DNA from: Claveliimonas sp034178805
Lineage (GTDB): Bacteria; Bacillota; Clostridia; Lachnospirales; Lachnospiraceae
Direction: 5' to 3'
Length of the DNA: 64,000 nucleotides
Assembly (NCBI RefSeq): GCF_050314255.1
Contig: NZ_JBNPMZ010000001.1
Location: 281,496 to 345,495 of the forward strand
Both the position numbers and the translations under genes were made by a program. The notes under the pieces are model-generated. The model was not told the DNA's origin, searched no databases, and worked only from the letters and a program-made list of their open reading frames with translations. This document shows positions 58,431-64,000 of the stretch, piece by piece (within the stretch, counting starts at the first letter, position 1; each line of letters opens with the position of its first letter).

Positions 58431-59435
58431 ATGAAGAAAATACTTATGATAGCAACCGGGGGAACGATTGCTTCTAAAGAAAGTGACAGTGGTCTGACGC
58501 CTGCCATGACAGGGGAAGAATTGGCAGCAAATGTTCCTGGCATTGAAGACAAATGTGAACTTAATGTTCTTCAGCTTATGAATATTGACAGCACAAATAT
58601 GCGTCCGAAGCATTGGATGATGATTCGGGATATTATTATCGAGCATTATGATGCTAACGATGGTTTTGTAGTTCTTCACGGAACGGATACGCTGGCGTAC
58701 ACGGCAGCAGCCCTTTCTTATCTGATTCAGAACAGCATAAAACCAATCGTCCTGACCGGTTCCCAGAAACCAATGGGAAATCCTTACACTGATGCAAAAC
58801 TGAATGTATACCAGAGCATTTTATATGCGTTGGATGATAAATCCTGTGACGTTTCTATTGTTTTCAACGGCAAAGTCGTTGCAGGCACACGTGCACGGAA
58901 ACAGAGAACCAGAAGCTTCGATGCATTTGAAAGTATGAATTTTCCGTTTCTTGCCATGATTCATGATGATAAAATTATCCGCTACTACAAATCGCCGCGT
59001 CCGACGGCTTCTGATTTAAAGACATACACACAGTTAAACGACCGTGTTTTCGTATTAAAGCTGACTCCGGAAGTAAAGCCCGATATTTTCCGACTCCTCA
59101 GGAATGATTATGACGCTATTATTCTGGAGACATTTGGAATTGGCGGTATCCCTGAATATGAGGATGCCTCATTTGAGAAAGCAATTTTTGAATGGGTAAA
59201 TTCCGGCAAAGTCATTGCTGTAACAACGCAGGTTCCGGAGGAAGGATGCGATCTCGGAGTGTACAAGGTCGGCAAAAAATACAGTGATTGTCCGGGAATA
59301 TTAACTGCAGGTGATATGACAACAGAATCTATCGTTGCAAAAATAATGTGGGTGCTGGGACAGGCAAATGATTGCCGGCAAATCCGCAAGCTCTTCTATA
59401 CTCCGGTCAACAATGATCGTCAGATTGACCTTTAA
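58431..59435 (+). CDS. ansA: Type I L-asparaginase
   Basis: A 334-residue cytoplasmic asparaginase that turns asparagine into aspartate and ammonia. The nucleophile is Thr12 in A-T-G-G-T-I-A-S; the second site motif is V-V-L-H-G-T-D-T-L-A-Y-T-A. The C-terminal regulatory part (Q-V-P-E-E-G-C-D-L-G-V-Y-K-V-G) is as in type I enzymes. ATG 58431 has GAGAGGAC; an earlier codon at 58416 is less well placed. No signal peptide is present. It is followed 63 bases later by a GNAT gene on the same strand. Confidence 0.95.
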   Translation: MKKILMIATGGTIASKESDSGLTPAMTGEELAANVPGIEDKCELNVLQLMNIDSTNMRPKHWMMIRDIIIEHYDANDGFVVLHGTDTLAYTAAALSYLIQNSIKPIVLTGSQKPMGNPYTDAKLNVYQSILYALDDKSCDVSIVFNGKVVAGTRARKQRTRSFDAFESMNFPFLAMIHDDKIIRYYKSPRPTASDLKTYTQLNDRVFVLKLTPEVKPDIFRLLRNDYDAIILETFGIGGIPEYEDASFEKAIFEWVNSGKVIAVTTQVPEEGCDLGVYKVGKKYSDCPGILTAGDMTTESIVAKIMWVLGQANDCRQIRKLFYTPVNNDRQIDL

Positions 59436-59498
59436 CAGATAATAAAGAAACTTAGGTTTCTTTTATATATTTATCAAATGATCAGGGAGGGAATATCA

Positions 59499-60017
59499 AT
59501 GAGTAACACAAAAGACATTATCTATCGCGAACCGGTACCGGAGGACGCAGAAAAAATTGTAGATTTCTACAATTATGTAGGCGGGGAAACTACATATCTG
59601 AGTTTTGAAAAGGATGAATATCCCATGGATGCTGCCGGTCAGCGAGAAGACATTCTGTCGACAAATGCGCATCCGGCAAGCATTATGCTCCTTGCCATGG
59701 ACGGAGACGAGATTCTCGGAATTGGAACGATTCATTCCAGTAACAAAATCAAAGCCCGCCATCAGGGCGAACTCGGTATCGTGGTTGCAAAAAAATATCA
59801 GGCACAGGGAATCGGAAGTGAAATTATTCGCCGTCTGATCGATTTTTGCAAAAATAATGGTATCACGACAAGAATCCAGCTAGATACACGTTGTGATAAT
59901 GAGGTTGCCGTCAAACTCTATGAACGTTTCGGATTCGAGATTGAAGGACGCCTGAAAAATACCACTTTACTAAACGGTGTTTACTATGATTTATATGTTA
60001 TGGGACTGATGCTGTAA
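59499..60017 (+). CDS. GNAT-family N-acetyltransferase
   Basis: A 172-residue acetyltransferase: acetyl-CoA loop K-K-Y-Q-A-Q-G-I-G-S-E-I-I-R-R-L near residue 105 and N-E-V-A-V-K-L-Y-E-R-F-G-F-E-I-E-G-R near the end, typical of the RimJ/RimL branch. The start at 59499 has GGGAGGGA upstream. The substrate is unknown. Same strand as ansA, probably one transcript. Confidence 0.9.
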   Translation: MSNTKDIIYREPVPEDAEKIVDFYNYVGGETTYLSFEKDEYPMDAAGQREDILSTNAHPASIMLLAMDGDEILGIGTIHSSNKIKARHQGELGIVVAKKYQAQGIGSEIIRRLIDFCKNNGITTRIQLDTRCDNEVAVKLYERFGFEIEGRLKNTTLLNGVYYDLYVMGLML

Positions 60018-60018
60018 A

Positions 60019-60699
60019 TTAAGCTCTATTTTCAGACAATTTAAAACCAACGCCCCGAACGGTCTCGATTTGTATATTGCTGTTAATGCTGCACAACTTT
60101 TTTCGCAAATTATAGATATGCTGTTTCAGGGATTTTTCTGTACAATCGGGTGTTTCATAGCTAACGCTGTCCAGAAGAAAATCCTTCGAAACAGTATATT
60201 TCGAATGTGACATCAACAATTTGAGAATCACTGCTTCCGTCTTTGTCAGTTTTACGACCTGTGCCTGAGCAATCAGGTTCAATGATAATGGATCCAATGT
60301 TAAATCTCCAACAGATACAGTAGATGCCTCTGCGTGATTAACTGAACTTTTTTCTTTGCGTAGCTGAACAAAAATACGGGCAATCAATTCTCCTGTATTA
60401 AACGGTTTTGTTATGTAGTCGCATGCACCCTCATTCAAAAGATGAATCTTGTCCTCTACTTCCGCTTTTGAACTCAGTATAATGACCGGAATATCCTCAA
60501 TATGCTCCAGCACGCCTTCTCCGTCGAGACCCGGGAGTACCAGATCCAGCAATATCAGATCCGGCTTATTGTGTTTAAGCAAATATAACGCTTCCGTCCC
60601 GGAATACGCCCGGATAACCTGGAATCCCTCTTCCATTAAAATCTCTGTTAACATATCTCCAGTCAGTACATTATCTTCAATTACAGCGATCGTTTCCAT
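60019..60699 (-). CDS. Orphan OmpR-family response regulator
   Basis: A 226-residue regulator with a receiver domain (E8-D9, D52 in L-I-L-L-D-L-V-L-P-G-L-D-G, K-P-F-N-T-G-E) and a winged-helix output domain (L-T-K-T-E-A-V-I-L-K-L-L, L-K-Q-H-I-Y-N-L-R-K-K-L, V-R-G-V-G-F-K-L). No histidine kinase gene is adjacent. ATG 60699 has GAGGTGG upstream. It ends one base after the convergent GNAT gene, with no terminator between. Confidence 0.92.
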   Translation of the reverse strand: METIAVIEDNVLTGDMLTEILMEEGFQVIRAYSGTEALYLLKHNKPDLILLDLVLPGLDGEGVLEHIEDIPVIILSSKAEVEDKIHLLNEGACDYITKPFNTGELIARIFVQLRKEKSSVNHAEASTVSVGDLTLDPLSLNLIAQAQVVKLTKTEAVILKLLMSHSKYTVSKDFLLDSVSYETPDCTEKSLKQHIYNLRKKLCSINSNIQIETVRGVGFKLSENRA

Positions 60700-60739
60700 A
60701 ACCCACCTCAAAAATTAAGTATTTTCTCAATGTACATAA

Positions 60740-60779
60740 ATAAAAGGCTTACCAAGTATCTCTATTTAATAAGCCTTAA
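60740..60779 (-). terminator. Terminator after the small hypothetical gene
   Basis: AAGGCTTA and TAAGCCTT pair (plus strand 60744-60751 and 60770-60777); on the minus strand TTTTATTTAT follows. Confidence 0.7.
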
Positions 60780-60813
60780 TTCCATATATTATTCAGATCA
60801 TCATACCCCGACT

Positions 60814-61119
60814 TTAGTGAAACATCCTTTTCACTCCACGCATTTCGTCCCTTACTGTACGAGTTGTATCCATTGCCTTGATGACCGGAAGATCAATAAA
60901 AATTTCATCTTTAAAATCTTTAAAAACATCCCAAAGAGCCATCACTTCGTCACATCTGCTGTCCACCAGAAATGTTTCTCCTGAAAAATCTGTAATAATT
61001 GAGTCGGATATGTAATCCTGAATAGTTCCAAATCGCCTTAAAAATTCCTCATTACATTTTGTGATTGCATTTTCAACCCCATTTTCAATTTCAGATAAAA
61101 ATACTGTTGATAAGTACAT
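60814..61119 (-). CDS. Hypothetical small acidic protein
   Basis: A 101-residue protein that I do not recognise. It is soluble, acidic in the N-terminal half (F-L-S-E-I-E-N-G-V-E-N-A-I-T-K-C-N-E-E) and has a helical C-terminal end. ATG 61119 is placed seven bases after GAGAGGA; an ATG two codons earlier is too close. It lies between the orphan response regulator and a Spo0A-C-like gene on the same strand, so a regulatory role is possible but unsupported. Confidence 0.55.
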   Translation of the reverse strand: MYLSTVFLSEIENGVENAITKCNEEFLRRFGTIQDYISDSIITDFSGETFLVDSRCDEVMALWDVFKDFKDEIFIDLPVIKAMDTTRTVRDEMRGVKRMFH

Positions 61120-61235
61120 TGTCATTTCCTCTCTTTTCTGTCATTTGTCATTATCTGATATGAAAATATTATACAATGTCGGTTTGAATAAAGTCAATGA
61201 GGCACTCGAACTATCGTTCGACGCTTTTCGACGTT

Positions 61236-61619
61236 TTATGACGTAACACACACTGCATCGACATATTGTGCGGTTGTTTTACTTTGAGTATTCATCTGTT
61301 CTTCTTCCGAAATATAGTAAGCTACCATATCCACGAATTCACTGTTTGTCGGCTTATAGTTAAGCGGATAGCCTGCAATCTCATCCATTCCTTTCTTATT
61401 CGTCTCCCAACAAACATTAATAACAGTACGAATATTATGCTCGATATTCATTGGTGTCGTTTTATATTTACTTGCCAGATATGGATAAATATCTTTCGTA
61501 ATCTTCATTGGTTCATCCTGAAAATTCATTGCCAGGCGAATAGCATCCGACACCAAATAGTACCCCTTATATTTTGATGTAGCCCCAAGTTTTCTAATTA
61601 TCCCATTTATCGTTTTCAT
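61236..61619 (-). CDS. Stand-alone Spo0A C-terminal-like DNA-binding protein
   Basis: A 127-residue protein that matches the effector domain of Spo0A and has no receiver domain: I-I-R-K-L-G-A-T-S-K-Y-K-G-Y-Y-L-V-S-D-A-I, Y-P-Y-L-A-S-K-Y-K-T-T-P-M-N-I-E-H-N-I-R-T-V-I-N-V-C-W and the end K-P-T-N-S-E-F-V-D-M-V-A. In Spo0A this domain binds 0A boxes. Some recognition-helix positions differ, so the DNA target may differ. With no phosphorylation domain it would be constitutively active or controlled by amount. Confidence 0.82.
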   Translation of the reverse strand: MKTINGIIRKLGATSKYKGYYLVSDAIRLAMNFQDEPMKITKDIYPYLASKYKTTPMNIEHNIRTVINVCWETNKKGMDEIAGYPLNYKPTNSEFVDMVAYYISEEEQMNTQSKTTAQYVDAVCVTS

Positions 61620-61805
61620 TTCTCTTACGTTTCTCCTTTCTAAGTCTCTTTTAATTGTGTCCTACTAAGGATCATTCTTTAGATCAATGTCTGTGAAAAT
61701 AATATAATTTGAATACTTGATTTAATATTAATCTATAAACTCAAAAAAAGGGTAAAGAAGTACGTCAAGATTTCGTCAAAATATTAGTAAAGATTTCGTC
61801 AAGAG
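61620..61805. other. A/T-rich intergenic stretch
   Basis: This 186-base gap holds the ribosome binding site of the Spo0A-C-like gene (AGAAAGGAGAAAC) and an A/T-rich region with imperfect repeats of AAGATTTCGTCAA near 61768-61802. No gene or clear hairpin was seen. Confidence 0.4.
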
Positions 61806-62183
61806 CTACGCGTCGTCCAGTCCTTTTTCCTGATACTGCTGTTTCACAATCTCTTCCAGCTTCTTCCGGCTCTTTCTGTCTGATACCTGTCTGCAGAATT
61901 CCTGAATCCAGTGGTCATGCTGCTCCGTCTCCGTGGTGTCCCAGTACTCAATGCCACAGGTCTCATCATATAACTGTTCCAGCCTTTGAAACTGCTCGGT
62001 GAACTGTTCGGAATACGTATTCCAGATTTCCAGGTTATACAATTTCAATCCCAGAAAATCGGTAATAAAAGTAAGTCTGTCAAAATCAGAAAACGTCATT
62101 TTTTCTTTCCCCATCAAAATGTCCCTGTCATGCTTTCCGCATAAGAAAAGAAAGGCAAACCGTTCCATATCACTCTGGTGCAT
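61806..62183 (-). CDS. Hypothetical protein divergent from the XRE regulator
   Basis: A 125-residue soluble protein that I do not recognise. It is rich in aromatic and charged residues (F-A-F-L-F-L-C-G-K-H-D-R-D near the start, W-N-T-Y-S-E-Q-F-T-E-Q-F-Q-R-L-E-Q-L in the middle) and ends in a basic helix followed by an acidic tail. It is divergent from the XRE gene, with an inverted repeat between them, so it is probably controlled by that regulator. Confidence 0.6.
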   Translation of the reverse strand: MHQSDMERFAFLFLCGKHDRDILMGKEKMTFSDFDRLTFITDFLGLKLYNLEIWNTYSEQFTEQFQRLEQLYDETCGIEYWDTTETEQHDHWIQEFCRQVSDRKSRKKLEEIVKQQYQEKGLDDA

Positions 62184-62199
62184 AATTATCCCCCTCTTT

Positions 62200-62274
62200 T
62201 TGTCTCACTTTTACAACCGATTGTATTCCTAATCCCATGTAAAATCAATAGAAAAAGTGCAGAAAGTGAGACAA
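62200..62274. promoter_or_regulatory. Inverted-repeat operator candidate between the hypothetical and XRE genes
   Basis: TTGTCTCACTTT (62200-62211) and its exact complement AAAGTGAGACAA (62263-62274) are 12-base arms separated by 51 bases, placed between the two divergent start codons. A further half site CTCAC follows at about 62281. Two identical sites in opposite orientation, one per gene, fit a repressor that controls both promoters. Confidence 0.6.
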
Positions 62275-62309
62275 TCCTGCTCACACTATTTGCAGGAGGG
62301 ATTTGAAAA

Positions 62310-62570
62310 ATGCCAAAACCGAAACCATCCACCGGGGAGAAAAACCTGATCAGCCAGAGGCTCATCGCACTCCGCCGCCAACACAATATGTCCCAGAGAC
62401 TCTTAGCATATCGACTTCAACTGAATGGATATGATATCGATAAAAATGTGATCACCAGAATTGAAACAAACAAGAGATATGTTACTGATGTAGAGTTAAA
62501 GGCACTTGCAGAGATATTCAATGTTTCTTACGATTATCTCATTGAGGGAAAAGAAGAAGAAAAGCCATAG
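62310..62570 (+). CDS. XRE-family helix-turn-helix regulator
   Basis: An 86-residue DNA-binding protein. The HTH_3 domain covers residues 12-75: I-S-Q-R-L-I-A-L-R-R-Q-H-N-M-S-Q-R-L-L-A-Y-R-L-Q-L-N-G, V-I-T-R-I-E-T-N-K-R-Y-V-T-D-V-E-L-K-A-L-A-E-I-F-N-V-S-Y-D-Y-L-I. The start has AGGAGGGA upstream. It probably represses itself and the divergent gene through the inverted repeat at 62200-62274. A terminator overlaps its end. Confidence 0.88.
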   Translation: MPKPKPSTGEKNLISQRLIALRRQHNMSQRLLAYRLQLNGYDIDKNVITRIETNKRYVTDVELKALAEIFNVSYDYLIEGKEEEKP

Positions 62571-62600
62571 CCTCCGATGGGGACTGTGGCTTTTTTTCTT
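62561..62600. terminator. Terminator between XRE and FtsX-permease genes
   Basis: AAAAGCCATAG and CTGTGGCTTTTTTT form a stem that overlaps the XRE stop codon and is followed by a long T run on the plus strand; the A run on the other side allows use on the minus strand as well. Confidence 0.75.
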
Positions 62601-62605
62601 TTTTC

Positions 62606-64000
62606 CTAATTCGCAAACCGTATTCTGTCAATCAGCGAATCCTTCTTCACCGATTTTCCGATTATAAATACCATGATGATCTGAACAAATATAAGCAGGG
62701 CTACCATAATAAGAGTTGCTCCCAGAGGATAATGATAATTCCTGATACTGAACATTCCATGCTCTCTTGCCCACAGGAAAACGGGATATCCTGCCACACT
62801 TCCGCCGCCGACCGCGACAATCAGCGTTCCGGCCGTATAAAATAAACCTTCGAGCTGCAGCATTTTTAAAAGCTGAGCGTCCGACATTCCTACCGCCTGC
62901 AGCATGCCGATTTCCTTTTTTCTGACGTGAACACTGTGAATCATGGTATTGATCATATTCATGATACAGATTGCACTCAGTATTCCAAGAAATGCGTAGC
63001 AGGCACCTCTTGTCAGAGTCATAGCCGAATTCCACTCATCATAGTAAGATTTCCAGGTTTGCATCTGGGTTCTGCCATTTTCTTCGACGATTGTCTTTAG
63101 TTCAGCTTCTACGTCTGCGTCATATTTTTCTTTGGCAAATATGCGGTAATACATATTCAAATTATATCTGCTGAAGGAGCGAAGTCCCTCATCTGCCATG
63201 ATCAGATAATTATATCTTGTAAATCCCAGATCATAGTCGCCAATCGCTGCAATCTCTAATGGCTTCTGACATTTTTCATCTCCGTCCCATGTTACTACAT
63301 CTATGACATCTCCTGTTTTCAGATCAGGATACCAGTGAAGCAGATTCTTATCTATGATTACTTTGTCTCCCCTCTTTAGTTCTTCATAAGTAATACTTCC
63401 TTCTATGATTCCGTTTTCCAGCAGCTCCTTTCCGCTTTCAGGAACTCCCAGCATTCCCTCTCTGGCATTATCAAATGCATCCGATTCCACATCATTTCCC
63501 AGATAACACTCCACCGAATCAATTCCGTCAATCTGTAAAATCTGTTCTTTTAGTTCTTCTGTAAGCGGATTGTTTTGCTGCACCTGGCTCCACTCCAGCT
63601 CCGGATGCTCTTTATCGTTATTATCTATAACAGGAGATATCTGATATTCTCCCATAAGGGAATTGTCCGCAGCTTCGTTTGGATCGGCACATGACAATAC
63701 CGTTGCAACAATCATAAAGAATAAGCCTGTAATCGCCATGGAGCAGATTGTAATCATACTTTTTTTCTTATTACCTGCAAGATGTATCATGGCAAGCCGG
63801 GTGACTGTAATATCGGAGTAACCTTTTCTGCTCTTTTTCGTGGTTTGCTCTCCTCTGTACCGCATAGCTTCTATTTCGGAAACTTTTGCAGCGATTCGCA
63901 TAGGTCGAAGTAATGACAGGAAAACCGTAATCATTGCAAGGGCGGATATTTTGTGCAATATTTTACCCCGGTCTAAGCCGGGGTAAGATAATGATTTCAT
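62606..64000 (-). CDS. FtsX-like ABC transporter permease (partial)
   Basis: The frame is open to the window edge and the family's N-terminal part is missing, so this is the C-terminal part of a larger permease. It starts with the end of one FtsX domain (A-M-I-T-V-F-L-S-L-L-R-P-M-R-I-A-A-K-V-S-E-I-E-A-M-R-Y). A cytoplasmic K-K-S-R-K-G-Y linker, a membrane helix, a large extracellular MacB-like domain and a final FtsX domain with three helices (H-V-R-K-K-E-I-G-M-L-Q-A-V-G-M-S) follow. The natural partner is a MacB/LolD-type ATPase such as 57535-58239. The extreme edge contains a perfect nine-base hairpin that replaces expected membrane-helix sequence. Confidence 0.85.
   Translation of the reverse strand: MKSLSYPGLDRGKILHKISALAMITVFLSLLRPMRIAAKVSEIEAMRYRGEQTTKKSRKGYSDITVTRLAMIHLAGNKKKSMITICSMAITGLFFMIVATVLSCADPNEAADNSLMGEYQISPVIDNNDKEHPELEWSQVQQNNPLTEELKEQILQIDGIDSVECYLGNDVESDAFDNAREGMLGVPESGKELLENGIIEGSITYEELKRGDKVIIDKNLLHWYPDLKTGDVIDVVTWDGDEKCQKPLEIAAIGDYDLGFTRYNYLIMADEGLRSFSRYNLNMYYRIFAKEKYDADVEAELKTIVEENGRTQMQTWKSYYDEWNSAMTLTRGACYAFLGILSAICIMNMINTMIHSVHVRKKEIGMLQAVGMSDAQLLKMLQLEGLFYTAGTLIVAVGGGSVAGYPVFLWAREHGMFSIRNYHYPLGATLIMVALLIFVQIIMVFIIGKSVKKDSLIDRIRFAN

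Noticed and set aside
1..64000. rRNA, tRNA, CRISPR arrays, insertion sequences, prophage
   Set aside because: No tRNA cloverleaf, regular repeat-spacer pattern, transposase or phage structural gene was recognised; the GGGGACAGGG elements are the only mobile-looking repeats.

Overview
The window looks like the chromosome of an anaerobic, Gram-positive gut-type Firmicute, most likely a Lachnospiraceae member (order Clostridiales). The evidence is the protein style (DUF5716/DUF5717 pair, SpoIID-like spore or cell-wall protein, stand-alone Spo0A-type DNA-binding domain), strong AGGAGG ribosome binding sites, T-rich intrinsic terminators, and anaerobic energy metabolism based on selenoproteins and one-carbon chemistry. 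No rRNA, tRNA, transposase, phage or CRISPR array was recognised. Most genes lie on the minus strand. Four in-frame UGA codons are best read as selenocysteine (grdA, two grdB copies, one arsM-like gene), so the organism must carry selABCD elsewhere.

Left part (1-22 kb). A partial GNAT-ThrE fusion and an anchored surface protein are followed by a complete glycine reductase operon (minus strand: grdX, grdE, grdB, trxB, trxA, grdA, grdC, grdD). Its leader holds a glycine riboswitch that overlaps a terminator, and an alanine/glycine:cation symporter gene lies just upstream. Next come purF-purB, then a three-gene operon (DUF5717, an actin/Hsp70-fold-like DUF5716 protein, a TPR protein) whose function is unknown, then a HisC/CobD-like aminotransferase and a cupin protein.

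Middle part (22-46 kb). A SleB-type cell wall hydrolase, carAB with a candidate attenuator leader, and a SpoIID-like protein with a peptidoglycan-binding domain come first. A cytidylate-kinase-like/MATE pair follows, then an L-tartrate dehydratase cluster (permease-ttdA-ttdB) divergent from a LysR regulator. The conserved envelope/isoprenoid/translation block pyrH-frr-uppS-cdsA-dxr-rseP then runs on into an arsenite-methyltransferase-like selenoprotein gene and a YihS-like sugar isomerase gene. A second MATE/kinase-like pair, a DUF3841 gene and a tRNA dihydrouridine synthase gene close the section.

Right part (46-64 kb). A KdpD/KdpE-like two-component pair, an A24 prepilin peptidase and formate-tetrahydrofolate ligase behind a ZTP riboswitch are followed by an Ldh-family dehydrogenase. 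Then come rpoN (sigma-54) and a sensorless sigma-54 activator, facing a second, substrate-specific reductase module (grdX2-grdE2-grdB2) that has a near-consensus sigma-54 promoter. This module lacks its own grdA, grdC, grdD and thioredoxin genes, so it presumably feeds the shared A and C components of the first operon. The remainder holds an orphan ABC ATPase preceded by a tiny ORF, asparaginase, GNAT, an orphan response regulator, small regulatory and hypothetical genes, an XRE regulator beside a 12-base inverted repeat, and a partial FtsX-type permease.

Common theme: amino acids enter and are fermented (glycine and a second amine-type substrate via selenium-dependent reductases, asparagine, tartrate), with one-carbon metabolism tied in through Fhs. 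Three regulatory layers are visible: a glycine riboswitch, a ZTP riboswitch and a sigma-54 switch.
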